Positions 1 to 9,219 are shown, counted from the first letter of the stretch. The stretch: DNA of 53,581 bases from Rubellimicrobium mesophilum DSM 19309 (GCF_000600335.2 NZ_KK088570.1:1-53581); one strand, 5' to 3'. The notes: generated from the letters alone by a model not told the origin. A program made the numbers and translations.

Positions 1-2472
1 GCCCCCCGCCGCGCCGCCCGCGTCGAGGCGGGCGCGCTCCCGCTCGAGATCGAGAAGGAGGCGGGTGGCGACCTCGCGCTCGAGGCGCGGCTCTTCGCCG
101 GCCGCCTGCCCTGGCTCGGGCTCAGGCTCACGGGGCCGGCGGCGCAGGCCATACCGCGCCTCCTCCTCGCCGACGGACGCGAGCAACCCATGATGCGCGT
201 GGACAGCTCCGACATGGCCTGGTGGGTTGAGGACAGCCCCTGGGACCCCGCCCGCGGTGCCCACCTGTCCGAGATGCAACGCAGCGCCGGCGCTTGGCAC
301 GTCGCCGTAGGGAGCCAGCGGCTGCGCATCGACGTCGTCGAAGATGGTCTCGGACCCGCCGAGCTCGACGCGCTCCTCGACGCCTTCCGCGGCGAGCTCC
401 TGAGCCTCATCCTCGGCGACAGCGCGGCGACGGGCGAGGTGCGCGGCGCGGGTGGGGGCGCGGATCTCGCCGAGGCGGCGGCCGCCTTCGCTGCCGCTCT
501 GCGCCGCGTGCTGCGCGCGCCGCCCGTCGACCTGCGCGAGGCACTCGAGCCCTGCCCGCGCGATCGACTGCGCGCGGGACCCGCAACCTTTCGCGACCAT
601 GCCCGCCACCCCAGCGCGCGCCGTCTCGCGGGGCGCGTGGCGGTGGCAACGCACGACCTACCAGAGGCACGCCATCTGCGCCACCTCGCGGGGGTCGCCG
701 CACGTCTCGCCCGCGCAGGTGAGGCGGGGGCGGCGGCCCGCGCGGGCCTCCTCGGGCAGCTCGGGGCGCTGCACAGGAACCGCGCCGCCGCGCTGCTCGC
801 CGAGCGCGAGCGGTCCGTGGAGCCCGCGATTTTCGAGCGCCAGCTCGTCGACACCGAGCGCCGCATGGCCGACCTCGCGGGCTACCGCTCGGAGGACGAG
901 GAGGGGCACGTCGCAACGCAACGCCTGCGGATCGGCAAGCCCTACGGGCGCGACGGCCGCGCCTTCTTCGTGGATGAGGACCGCGAGGGCGGCCCCTACC
1001 GCGTCGTCCAGCTGCCGCGTGACCTGGTCGACGCGCTGCGCGACGCGCTACACCTGTGCCGCGCCTACGCGCTGCAGGGGCGGCTCGTCGAGACGGAGGA
1101 GACGAACGGCAAAGGCGACAAGTATCGCCTCCTGCGCTTCGAGACGGTCACGCGGGTCGAGCCCTGCCGCGACGTTGTGGCCGAGAAGCGCGCGCGCCGC
1201 GACTGGCTCGCGCGCCGGGGTTGGGTCGCGCCGCTTACGACCAAGGAGAGGCGCGAGAATGAGCGTGAGGCCGCCTCCGCGGGGCGCCGGGCCGAGGCGC
1301 TCGGGGCCCGCGCCGCCGCGACAGACAGGGCCGCCGCGGGCCTCGCCGCCGCACGCGAGGGCCTCGCAGCGGCCGAGCGCGCCTTCGCCGCGCTCGGCGT
1401 GGGCCTCAGCCCGAGCCGCCCGGCGGGGATGCGCTTTCTGCGCGATCCGGCATTCGCCGCCGCCATCGCCGCGTGGAACGCGCTCCGGGCCGCAGCCGAC
1501 GCCGCCGGGATCGACGAGGGGCTCCTCGACGGACTCGAGCGCGTGTCGCTCCTGCCCGCGAGCGACCTCTACGAGAAGTGGTGCCTCCTGCGTGTCCTCG
1601 GTCTCCTCGTCGACGACTACCGCTTCCAGGCGCCGCCCGGCTGGCAGGCGCGGCTCGTCGAGGCGGCAGTGGCACGGCGTAGCGACTTGTCCCTGCTGCT
1701 GACGCGTCCGGATGTAGGCCTCCAGGCGCGTGTGACTTGGCAGATGGTGCTGCCAAACGGGCGGCGGCCCGACGTCGTCGTCGAGGTTCGGCGCCTCGGC
1801 GACGAGGGTGGCTCGACACAGGGCCTTGTCATGGACGCCAAGTTCCGCGCCCGCTGGCGTCTGAGCGAACTCGAGGGCGTCCTGCGCGACCTGCGCCGCG
1901 TCAAGGGCTACGACCGCGACGGTGCCGCGCGGGTCTTCGTGCTGCACCCCGCTCAGGGGGCGCACGACCCACCGACCTCGCCGCTCGCCTGGGGGCGGCA
2001 TGCCAACTACGGCCAGCGCCGCCCTGGCAACCACCGGGGGGGCGCCGTCTGGGTCGCCCCCGCCGCCGACGAGGGCCACCTCAAGCGTCTTCTTGCGCTC
2101 GAGTTGCAGCACGCCTTCGCGCCGCCCACCCCGGTGGGCAATGCAGGGCGCGACCGGGAGAGATACTGGTGGGAGAGCGACAGCTTCTGCGTCGAGTGCG
2201 GCGAGCGCCACGACCCGCGCGGTGTGACCGCTAAGGCTACGCAGGGCGGCTACACGAGCTGGACGCTCGATTGCCTCGCCTGCGGCCAAGCGACCCTGCG
2301 CACCCACTGCTACCAGTGCGACGACGACGGACGGCGCACGCTGTGGAAGAACGGCTCGGGGCTCACCTACCACGAGACCGTCGCCGACGACCTCGGCAAC
2401 ATCATGTGCCCCCGCTGCGGAGCCTACTTCGACGAGGGCGCGCGGGGTGATGGGGGCGAGGATAGGCGCTAG
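1..2472 (+). CDS. McrC-like DUF2357 nuclease with C-terminal zinc ribbons (5' end outside window)
   Basis: The frame is open from base 1 to the stop, so the first ATG at 190 is probably internal and the gene starts upstream; 823 residues are visible. Counting from base 1, an all-helical/coiled-coil part rich in Ala and Glu lies near residues 410-460. The DUF2357/McrC-type motif YEKWCLLRVLG is near 525. The PD-(D/E)XK core follows: RPDVVVEV near 590 and VMDAKFR near 610 (Asp and the D-x-K pair), then KGYDRDG. The C-terminus has at least three Cys pairs (CVECG, CLACG, CPRCG, residues 730-806), which look like zinc ribbons. McrC-type proteins are the nuclease subunit that works with a McrB-type GTPase in type IV restriction; the partner gene would lie left of base 1. 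Family assignment is by motif; substrate (modified DNA or RNA) is unknown. Confidence 0.72.
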   Translation, partial: APRRAARVEAGALPLEIEKEAGGDLALEARLFAGRLPWLGLRLTGPAAQAIPRLLLADGREQPMMRVDSSDMAWWVEDSPWDPARGAHLSEMQRSAGAWHVAVGSQRLRIDVVEDGLGPAELDALLDAFRGELLSLILGDSAATGEVRGAGGGADLAEAAAAFAAALRRVLRAPPVDLREALEPCPRDRLRAGPATFRDHARHPSARRLAGRVAVATHDLPEARHLRHLAGVAARLARAGEAGAAARAGLLGQLGALHRNRAAALLAERERSVEPAIFERQLVDTERRMADLAGYRSEDEEGHVATQRLRIGKPYGRDGRAFFVDEDREGGPYRVVQLPRDLVDALRDALHLCRAYALQGRLVETEETNGKGDKYRLLRFETVTRVEPCRDVVAEKRARRDWLARRGWVAPLTTKERRENEREAASAGRRAEALGARAAATDRAAAGLAAAREGLAAAERAFAALGVGLSPSRPAGMRFLRDPAFAAAIAAWNALRAAADAAGIDEGLLDGLERVSLLPASDLYEKWCLLRVLGLLVDDYRFQAPPGWQARLVEAAVARRSDLSLLLTRPDVGLQARVTWQMVLPNGRRPDVVVEVRRLGDEGGSTQGLVMDAKFRARWRLSELEGVLRDLRRVKGYDRDGAARVFVLHPAQGAHDPPTSPLAWGRHANYGQRRPGNHRGGAVWVAPAADEGHLKRLLALELQHAFAPPTPVGNAGRDRERYWWESDSFCVECGERHDPRGVTAKATQGGYTSWTLDCLACGQATLRTHCYQCDDDGRRTLWKNGSGLTYHETVADDLGNIMCPRCGAYFDEGARGDGGEDRR

Positions 2473-2617
2473 GGCAAGGCGCAGCGCCGTTCCCTCCGCA
2501 CCCGACCGGTCGCGTAAGACCTGCGCTCGCCCGAGGCCTGCATAGGCTGCCGCCGCCTGCGCCGCGAAGGGCTGGCGCCAGTCGAGCCACGACGTCTCTA
2601 TGACGAGGCCGAGCGAG

Positions 2618-2838
2618 CTAGCCCTCAGACCGTAGGTAGTCGCCCGCCATGGCGAGGCCGAGCCGGATGGGGACGCGCTTGGCAGGCCCTACGCCCCCAC
2701 CGAGCATGATCTTGACCGATGCCAAGGTTGCGCCGCCATCCTTGCCTTGCTGGCTTTCATCTGCTCGAGAAAGGACACTGATTCACCCTTCCGTCCACCG
2801 AACCCGTGGCGATCGCCCTCAGCAACGATCCTGAGCAT
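2618..2838 (-). pseudogene. Possible small degraded gene in two overlapping frames
   Basis: On the minus strand an ATG at 2838 opens a 49-codon frame (MLRIVAEGDRHGFGG...), ending at 2689. A second frame continues with protein-like sequence (SVKIMLGGGVGPAKR) to a stop at 2618. Joining them needs one frame change near 2715. There is no recognisable domain. It may be a decayed or frameshifted short gene, or chance; support is only the protein-like composition of both pieces. Confidence 0.18.
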
Positions 2839-2984
2839 CTGCGCCGATCAAGATTTCTGCACCAGCATGGGCTGCTCGCTTAGGAAGGAAGCTGACGCGA
2901 AGACATGAAATACCGGGTGCGATGGTATCGACACCGCATTAGATGTTATGATATACCGCATCCAGTTCTACATCTCTTAGATGG

Positions 2985-3380
2985 ATGATGCCGATGCCTG
3001 CGATCAGTATGGTCAGCCCCTACGCCACCGCCGCTCTCATGGTGATCGCGGTGAAGGACTACGCCGACGCGAAGGGGAAGAGTGTCCCCCGCGCCCGCAT
3101 GAGCCGGTCCACGGTCATGTACTTGTCGGACCGCAGGATCCTTCGGGTCTCGTTCCTTGCGGAGCTGGCGGACGAGCTTGCAGGCCTGGGCTGGCATCTG
3201 CTGGAGCTGCGCGATGGCAGCTTCGGCCTGATCCGGACCGACGCCACGGACAGCTGGACCAAGATCTCGGCGAAGCGTGTCGAGGATCTGGTCCTCGGCC
3301 TGATCTCCGGCGACGTCACCGAGCATGACCTCTTTGAGCGCCTCGACCGTCCCGATGAGGACGAGCCCGAGGACGAGTAG
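2985..3380 (+). CDS. Hypothetical protein, 131 aa
   Basis: Unrecognised protein. The N-terminus is mildly hydrophobic (SPYATAALMVIAVKDYA). A basic region (PRARMSRSTVMYLSDRR) and an alpha/beta-like middle (FLAELADELAGLGWHLLELRDG) follow, with a very acidic tail (DRPDEDEPEDE). No convincing ribosome binding site precedes the ATG, so a later ATG at 3009 is possible. It lies in an accessory stretch between a McrC-like gene and a CxxC protein; nothing fixes its function. Confidence 0.45.
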   Translation: MMPMPAISMVSPYATAALMVIAVKDYADAKGKSVPRARMSRSTVMYLSDRRILRVSFLAELADELAGLGWHLLELRDGSFGLIRTDATDSWTKISAKRVEDLVLGLISGDVTEHDLFERLDRPDEDEPEDE

Positions 3381-3530
3381 CCCCTCGAGATCGGGCAGGG
3401 GAACGTTTGGAGCCCTCCTCAGGAGGCAGGGCTCCTGTCCCACCGCTCAGCTCGAACCCGAAGAAAGACCTCGGATGCCTGCTGCGCGCAGGCCTGGCCT
3501 AGAAACACGATGCAACTTGGAGGACGGACG

Positions 3531-4182
3531 ATGGCCAGCGCGAACATCACGGAAGACTTCTTCAAAGGCACCCTGTCCTCCTACCTGGAGCACTGCAAAA
3601 GCGCGGCTCACCAACCTCCTGCAGAAGAAGACGCAGGCTCGCCGCAGGGCTCAGAAGCTGCTCGGCTGCCCGACCTGCAGGGTCAGGCACGACGGGCTCG
3701 TGATCGAGAGCGCGCACTGGCCCAGGGGTGTCGATCAGATCATCGAGGAGACGCTCCTGCCCCGGTTCAGGGCGAGCGACGACGAGCGGCTAATCGAGGG
3801 CTCCCTCGGGGAGATGCGGGCAGCGATCCTCGCCGCGCACGAGCCCTTGGATGAAGTCTACAAGTTCGTCTGCACGAATTGCCACCAGACCCACTTCAGG
3901 ACCGACAAAGATACTTCCACCAGGAGGCCGTCGGGCGGACAGGGATCCCGCGGCCGCGAGAAGCTGGTGGACATCCTGGAAGGCGCCTGGCCGCGCAGCG
4001 TCTCGACCGACCAGTTGATTCTGCGGAGCGGGCTCCTTCAGCCGGAAGAGTTCCGCGACCCCACCAAGGTCTTCCGGGCGCGCAAAAACATCGCGTCCAA
4101 GATCTACCATCTGAAGAAGGACGGCTTCGACGTCGGCAGCGATGGGACGGGGAACTACTGGGGCAGGCGGCGAGCGGCATGA
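3531..4182 (+). pseudogene. CxxC-containing hypothetical protein, single frameshift
   Basis: A good start (GGAGG 7 bases before ATG 3531) opens MASANITEDFFKGTL... up to EHCK. After the AAAA run at 3597-3600 the coding signal moves to the next frame (ARLTNLLQKKTQARR) and runs to 4182. Dropping one A joins the two frames cleanly into about 216 residues. The product has two cysteine knuckles, LGCPTCRVRHDG and FVCTNCHQTHF, which may bind zinc, and a basic C-terminal part (KVFRARKNIASKIYHLKK). Function unknown. Because the break sits in a homopolymer, a sequencing error is as likely as a real pseudogene. Confidence 0.5.
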
Positions 4183-4375
4183 CCTTCCCCATCTTACCGG
4201 ATCCCATAGACCTCCGCCCCTCGACGCTTGCGTTCCGCGAGAATTCACCCCTATCCGTTCTCAGGCTCCCGCTCGCTCTCATAGTTCTATTCGCATGACG
4301 TCCCAGTTTCCCGTCCCCGTCGCGCACGGGGCCAACAAGTCGTATTGGCCGCCTCTCTTCCACGGGGGCCTTCCG

Positions 4376-4855
4376 ATGTCGCTGGCCCACCTTGAGCCCG
4401 ATGAGTTTGACTGCCCGACCCCGGACGGGCAGATCCGGCGCGTGCGTGTCGTCTACAAGAGCCACTGCTTCACCCGGGGCGCCACGGGCGCGGACCACCA
4501 CTCGATCCGCTGCTTCGACGATCGCGTCTTCTGCCCCGATCGGCACAGCGACTCGTTCCTTCTGCCCGCGCTCGTGAGGAGCCTTCCGGACTGCAAGGTC
4601 CATCAAACGTGGGAGAAGCGGAACTACGTCTACCTGGCCATCGAGAGCCCCGCTCCCGACCAGCTCCTCCATCTCTTCTTCGAAGTCCGGAAGAACGGGG
4701 GCAAGCGCAACCGCCACGTTCTCATGACGGTCGAGAGCGCGCACCGGAAGTCGCCGTCGACCTACACGCCACCCGCGAAGCCGAACAGCATCCGCTTTCA
4801 GATGCTCATCCAGAACATCTACTTGGAACGCCCCGTCCAGTTCGCGCCGCGCTAA
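4376..4855 (+). CDS. Hypothetical protein, 159 aa
   Basis: I chose ATG 4376 because a purine-rich stretch (GGGGG) lies just before it; the frame also holds an upstream ATG at 4295 that would add 27 residues. The protein (MSLAHLEPDEFDCPTP...) has a conserved-looking core: VVYKSHCFTRGATG, an acidic/aromatic FDDRVFCPDRHSDSF, and YVYLAIESPAPDQLLHLFFEV, ending in PVQFAPR. The pattern resembles small single-domain alphaproteobacterial proteins of unknown function. No catalytic motif is obvious. It is the last plus-strand gene before a 530-base gap. Confidence 0.55.
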   Translation: MSLAHLEPDEFDCPTPDGQIRRVRVVYKSHCFTRGATGADHHSIRCFDDRVFCPDRHSDSFLLPALVRSLPDCKVHQTWEKRNYVYLAIESPAPDQLLHLFFEVRKNGGKRNRHVLMTVESAHRKSPSTYTPPAKPNSIRFQMLIQNIYLERPVQFAPR

Positions 4856-5383
4856 TGGCGTTCCACGCGACAGTCTTCCGGGATGATCATGATGATCATG
4901 AACAGGATGATATGTGCGGTGTCTGAAAACTTAGAGGGCCACCCGAAGGTGGCCCTGGGATCCGACTTCCACTTACCCGTTTCCGGATTATCTCGCTCGC
5001 GCGTGGACCCTGTTGCCAGGGCGGGGAGACGCTGTTGCAGCCGGTCTGTCGCCTCGAAGGGGAAACTAGCGCCCCTCCGAGGGGTCAGCAAGAGGAATCT
5101 CACCTCAGATCTGCAACCCGTCACGCCCGCTTCAGAGCAAATCTCTGAATTGCTGAGAAAAATAGATATCCTCGTGGCCACGAGATGACCTTCATGAACC
5201 CCGAAGGCTCCAGCAAGCCTGGATCGCGCCTCCGGCGCCACGAACCGTGCGGGACCTCCCGGCTGGTGCAGTATGAATCGGAGCAGGCGGTTCGTGGGAT
5301 ACGGAACCAACACCTGACGCTCAAAGCGCGGGCGCGCCTCGGCAAGCCACGCCAAAAGGCCCGCTGGATGCGTGGCCGGACCT
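4856..5383. other. Intergenic region, no supported gene, two hairpins
   Basis: Open frames exist on both strands here but they are rich in Arg/Pro/Gly, lack ribosome sites and resemble no family. The region starts with an ATCATG/GATGAT-rich stretch (4884-4912). It holds a strong hairpin at 4935-4956 and a smaller inverted repeat, TTCAGAG-N5-CTCTGAA, at 5131-5149. The latter could be a regulator site or the end of a transcript; no further signal is seen. Confidence 0.4.
4935..4956 (+). terminator. Stem-loop, probable transcript end
   Basis: AGGGCCACC / GGTGGCCCT form a perfect 9-bp stem closed by a CGAA loop, about 80 bases after the stop of the hypothetical gene ending at 4855. No T-run follows, so it may be a Rho-assisted 3' end or an mRNA-stabilising hairpin rather than a classical intrinsic terminator. 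Confidence 0.5.
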
Positions 5384-6247
5384 TCATACGGCCTCCTCGC
5401 ACCGGTCCGCCGAGCGCGCCGGTGCCAACTCCTCCCACACTCGGGTCGGATCTTGCGCCAGCCGTTCAGCATTGAAGGCCAGGCTGTCCGCCGCGACCGT
5501 CCAGCGCCGTCCCACCCCGTCGCTCCAGGCCAGGCGGTAGCGGTCCACGAAGTCCCACATGGCGTGACTGAGTGTATCGATCAGCACGGCCCGGCCCGCA
5601 GGAAGAACATCCCATTGCTGCTTGGGGAAGGTGGACGCATCCACCCATCGTTGCTCAGGCTCCTCCCTGTAAAACTCGAACATCGTGATGCTGTCGAGGT
5701 CGACCGTCACCACCGAGAGGGCCTCCGGTCCCGCGTTGCAAAGGTAGACCAGGGTCTCAAGCTGGCCGGGACGGAAATCGGCGTAAAGGCAGAGCGGTCC
5801 GGGCGCGCCGGCGGGGACAGGGATGTCGGGCAGTGTCGGGACCAGCGCGGCGGCCAGCATCACGTGGAGAAGCCCGGACCCCTGCTCGACCCAAGGCTCC
5901 GCGAACACCTCGCCCGAGCCGATGGCCGCGTGGGAGACGACGACTAGGCACGCCGCACCGTGCGCCCGGGCAGCTTCAACAGCGGCGTAGTAAGCGCGTC
6001 GGGTCTCGTCCCTTGTATTGCCCTCGGCAAAAGGCTTATCAGTTTCGACAGCCCGCCAGAGGGCCTCGCGCTTTAGGCGGAGAACCTGGTCGGAGGCCTC
6101 GTCCTCCTGCTCGATGAACTCCCCCACCACCTGAAGCTGGCCGGCCTCGACGGCGGCGCACACGGCCTGCCGCTGGAGGCGCATGGCGGTCTCGGAGGCC
6201 TCAGGTTCACTCGGGCGTGCGCGATAGTAGATGATAGCGTCGTTCAT
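5384..6247 (-). CDS. Protein with degenerate serine-resolvase N-terminal fold
   Basis: ATG at 6247 has an AGGA site 6 bases upstream; the open frame extends further but without a better start. The first ~130 residues follow the layout of a resolvase/invertase N-terminal domain: IIYYRARPSEP (where active enzymes have Y-x-R-x-S), LQRQAVCAAVEAGQLQVVGEFIE, and later YYAAVEAARAHGAACLVVVSH (the A..AR..GA.LVV strand). The catalytic Ser of the R-V-S motif is not in place and no Recombinase/zinc-ribbon domain follows. Residues 150-287 are an unknown alpha/beta region. By sequence it should not recombine DNA; a binding or sensory role is possible. It is divergent from a PD-(D/E)XK gene 295 bases away. 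Confidence 0.55.
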   Translation of the reverse strand: MNDAIIYYRARPSEPEASETAMRLQRQAVCAAVEAGQLQVVGEFIEQEDEASDQVLRLKREALWRAVETDKPFAEGNTRDETRRAYYAAVEAARAHGAACLVVVSHAAIGSGEVFAEPWVEQGSGLLHVMLAAALVPTLPDIPVPAGAPGPLCLYADFRPGQLETLVYLCNAGPEALSVVTVDLDSITMFEFYREEPEQRWVDASTFPKQQWDVLPAGRAVLIDTLSHAMWDFVDRYRLAWSDGVGRRWTVAADSLAFNAERLAQDPTRVWEELAPARSADRCEEAV

Positions 6248-6542
6248 CGGGGATCCTGCTGGTTTGGAGGGGAGAACCGGACGCGATCCATGTCGCGCCG
6301 ACGACCGAGAGCAGGGCGGATGACCCAGCGCCGGACAACAGAACCCCTTGAGGGGCGCCAATCCAGCCAACTTTCTACTCGGGCGGCTCACTTTTTCTGG
6401 GAGTGGGCTGAAGGCACCCATTTCGTTGTGCGGCGTCTACAACCTGCGAGCCTGTGCCATTTTTTGACGGGATTGGCTGCTCGAAAGGTGTGGAAGTGGG
6501 ACATTGAACCCATCGCAGCCCTCACCCACACCTGGACCGATC

Positions 6543-7562
6543 ATGAACGTGCAGACACATCCCTTGGCGCAATCTCCGGTCACCAAGGCCCGGCCGAACC
6601 TGTTCCGCTTCGCGCCGAGCGAGCTGTCGCAGGATGCCTTCCTCGGCTGGCTCCTCGAATGGGCCGATCACACCTGTGCGGGCGTGGATCCGGCCCTGCA
6701 CCGCGCCGGCCTGCGTTTCCTCAACTCGCTCCTGGCAGAGCATGGGTTTGGGCCTTTGGACGATCCGAGGGTCGAGGTTCGCGCCCAGGAACATCGCATC
6801 GACCTCACCTGTCGCGTCAACGGCGACTTCCTGCTGCTCATCGAGGACAAGACGGATACGTCCGAACGAGGCAAGCCAATGGCGGACTATCTATCGAAAG
6901 CAAAGGCCATGTGCCCGGAGCTCCAGGTTCTTCCTGTCCTGCTCAAGACGGGCGACCAGTCGAGCTACGAGGTCGCGCGCAAGCTGGGCTATCGGACCTA
7001 TCTTCGGGCCGACCTCCTCAAGGTGCTCGAGGCGGGCCGGGAGGACGGGGTGGTCAGCGACATCTTTACCGACTTCCTGCGGCACCTTCGGCGCCGCGAG
7101 GACGCTGTGCAGTCCTTCCGGCACAAGCCGCTTGCGGACTGGACCGACGACGCTTGGCGCGGCTTCTACATGCAACTCCAGTTGGACGTGGACGGCCTGA
7201 GCTGGGACTACGTTGCCAACCCCAGTGGCGGCTTCCTGGCGGCTTGGTGGCACCGTCGCGCCTGGGGCGACCACACGCCCTATCTGCAGATCGAGCAAGG
7301 CCCGCTCTGCTTCAAGATCGAGGTGGAAGGCGCCGCCGAACACCGAAAGATCGTGGACGGCTGGCTGGCGAGCCTCAACAGGGCCGGCGACGGCCTGGGC
7401 CTGCCCCGGATCACCAACGGCCGTAGGTTCCGGGCCGGCACCTGGATGACCGTTGCGACCTGGGACGACTGGATGGTGAGCACCGGGGACGGACGCCTCG
7501 ACTATGCGGCCACCCTTGCCAACCTCCAGCGCGCGGAGGCTCGGCTCGAGGCCGCTCTGTAG
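6543..7562 (+). CDS. PD-(D/E)XK nuclease superfamily protein
   Basis: Start at ATG 6543 (MNVQTHPLAQ); upstream codons in frame look non-coding. The N-terminal part is typical of the PDDEXK_4 type: FAPSELSQDAFLGWLLEW, then the nuclease core RIDLTCRVNGDFLLLIEDKTDT (residues ~84-105), giving D...E-D-K. The ~339-residue length suits a stand-alone family member. The C-terminal half (LADWTDDAWRGFYMQL... YLQIEQGPLCFKIEVEG) is a second domain of unknown role. Such proteins are common next to restriction and defence genes, but the target is unknown. The neighbour on the left is the resolvase-like protein, on the opposite strand. Confidence 0.68.
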   Translation: MNVQTHPLAQSPVTKARPNLFRFAPSELSQDAFLGWLLEWADHTCAGVDPALHRAGLRFLNSLLAEHGFGPLDDPRVEVRAQEHRIDLTCRVNGDFLLLIEDKTDTSERGKPMADYLSKAKAMCPELQVLPVLLKTGDQSSYEVARKLGYRTYLRADLLKVLEAGREDGVVSDIFTDFLRHLRRREDAVQSFRHKPLADWTDDAWRGFYMQLQLDVDGLSWDYVANPSGGFLAAWWHRRAWGDHTPYLQIEQGPLCFKIEVEGAAEHRKIVDGWLASLNRAGDGLGLPRITNGRRFRAGTWMTVATWDDWMVSTGDGRLDYAATLANLQRAEARLEAAL

Positions 7563-7707
7563 GCGACCGACGCGGGGCCAGGCAGACGGTGCCACTGAGG
7601 CCTGGTGGGCTGGTACCGTTCGGATGCCGACCGGGCAGCGCGGGCACCGGGGCGCCTCTCGTGCGAGACGCTCTGGCTCCCATCAACATGCTCAGGATCA
7701 GATCGGC

Positions 7708-7990
7708 ATGTCACACATCGAACTCACCAAAGGGGCCCGCTACCGCGTCCTGATTGGGAGCGCCAAGCTGAGCCGCCTGGTGCCTTGCAGCCTCGCCCAG
7801 ATCAGCGAAACCCGGCCGCTCACGGCTGGGGAGGTCATCACCTACAAGGATTCCCGCTTCGGATGGGGATCGGACCCCGGCGCCGAGGGCCGTGTTCGTC
7901 ACTGAGGATGGCTGGGAGGGAGCCCTTTACCTGGCCGGCACCTGGGGCGCGGTGTCCGATACGGTTCTAGCTTCCGTTTGGGAGCCCTGA
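7708..7990 (+). pseudogene. Small hypothetical protein, frameshifted
   Basis: ATG 7708 opens MSHIELTKGARYRVLIG... with good coding character to residue ~55 (YKDSRFGWGSD). The frame then becomes nonsense. Removing one C from the CCCC run at 7875-7878 continues as PAPRAVFVTEDGWEGALYLAGTW and ends at a TGA at 7988-7990, giving ~93 residues. No known domain. As with other breaks in this window the position in a homopolymer suggests a sequence error. Confidence 0.4.
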
Positions 7991-8091
7991 AAGGGTCCGT
8001 CGGATCTGCCTTGAGACCCGATATGGAGCGGCTCGGGCGGGCCAGAGCCTCACACGAAGGAGGGCCATGCCGGAGCATGGCCCTGGGTCGT

Positions 8092-9219
8092 TCAGGCAGC
8101 GAGCGCCAGCAGCCGGTGCTGGACCAGAGTTGGCGTCGCTTGGTCCAGCGCGACCGTCTGGACTACTTTCCGGATCGCCTCACGGCCAAAGCTCTCAACG
8201 GCTCGGCAAAGGTCCTGGCCTTCGAGGATCGCCGTTGCGACCGAGCGGCTTGGGTCGAAGGACAGAGCGAGCGTGCTCGCTGGACCATGACCGGAGGTCC
8301 GCTGCCCGGGCTCGGGGCCCAGGTCTATTCTGAAGGCGGTCGGCCATTCGGCGTAAGCCATGATCCGGCCTTCGACCTCCACCACTCGCGGCTCCACAAG
8401 GAACGGTGCCGCGAAATCGAGCATGACGCCTTCGCACCTTTGGCCGATCTCCAGGCCGGCCGCCTTGCAGAAGAGAGCCACTCCGCGTGCATCGCGAAGG
8501 CTGATCGTGGCGCCATCGGGTCCTTCGGCGGCGGCCACGCACCGCGTTCGACACTTCACCTCCAAGATGGCGGCCAACCGGTCCCCGCTCTGCAGGACCC
8601 AGAAATCAGACTCGCCGGCCGCGAACCTGGCCCAGTACTCGTTCCGATGGCTCAAGCAGTTCTGAGCCCTTCGGCCGAGTTGGACGATCTCATCGATCGT
8701 GGTGCATCGTCGTCCGATCAAGTCGCCCGCCTTGATCTCGGCGGGCTCCCGGAGAGGCTGCAGGCGCTTGGCGTAGAGATCCGCCTTGAGGACCGCCTGT
8801 TCTGACTCTTGGACCAGGTGTCTGGCCTCGAGACCCAGGACCATGATGTCGTCCCGGCGGTGAGACAGCCCCCTCAGAAACACTCCGGCTTCTCGTGACA
8901 AGGGGAGGTGCCTGTTCCCGGCCAGTTCGGCCACCTGTCCAAGCCAGCCGAGCGTCCGCTGGATCGTTCGGACAAGGGGCGCGACCTCCGCCTCGTCGAA
9001 CCGGTAAAGTGCGTGACCCGCCTCCGCCTTCGCCCGGGCCCACTCCGGGTCGCTCTTTCGGAGCCGTGCTTTCTTGACGCTCCTATGCTCCGCCGCCAGC
9101 CGGCGAATGCAGGCCCTGACCGCGGGCCGGTAACCCCGGAGGGCCGGGGGGCCGCCCTGCAGAGTGTCTTCTACTACCTTCTGCAGGGCAGGCGCGTTGA
9201 TTATGTCCACCACAGTCAT
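8092..9219 (-). CDS. PcfJ-like hypothetical protein, 375 aa
   Basis: A basic, helical N-terminal half (RRLAAEHRSVKKARLRK, KADLYAKRLQPLREP) leads to a PcfJ-like core near residues 205-245: RRAQNCLSHRNEYWARFAAG followed by SDFWVLQSGDRLAAILEV, resembling the C-x(n)-Y-x(n)-G-x-S pattern and following beta strands of PcfJ domains. PcfJ was named on a conjugative plasmid; biochemical role unknown. The rest shows no motif I recognise. It stands alone on the minus strand; about 180 bases separate it from the next minus-strand gene. Confidence 0.5.
   Translation of the reverse strand: MTVVDIINAPALQKVVEDTLQGGPPALRGYRPAVRACIRRLAAEHRSVKKARLRKSDPEWARAKAEAGHALYRFDEAEVAPLVRTIQRTLGWLGQVAELAGNRHLPLSREAGVFLRGLSHRRDDIMVLGLEARHLVQESEQAVLKADLYAKRLQPLREPAEIKAGDLIGRRCTTIDEIVQLGRRAQNCLSHRNEYWARFAAGESDFWVLQSGDRLAAILEVKCRTRCVAAAEGPDGATISLRDARGVALFCKAAGLEIGQRCEGVMLDFAAPFLVEPRVVEVEGRIMAYAEWPTAFRIDLGPEPGQRTSGHGPASTLALSFDPSRSVATAILEGQDLCRAVESFGREAIRKVVQTVALDQATPTLVQHRLLALAA

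Noticed and set aside
4884..4912. ATCATG/GATGAT microrepeat as a functional repeat
   Set aside because: Short and imperfect; nothing around it gives a role.
4852..5472. 206-codon minus-strand frame across the intergenic region
   Set aside because: No ribosome site, unnatural composition at its ends and overlap with the end of the resolvase-like gene; its last codons derive from the ATCATG-rich stretch.
7978..8805. 275-codon plus-strand frame
   Set aside because: Antisense to the PcfJ-like gene, which has the better composition and motif.
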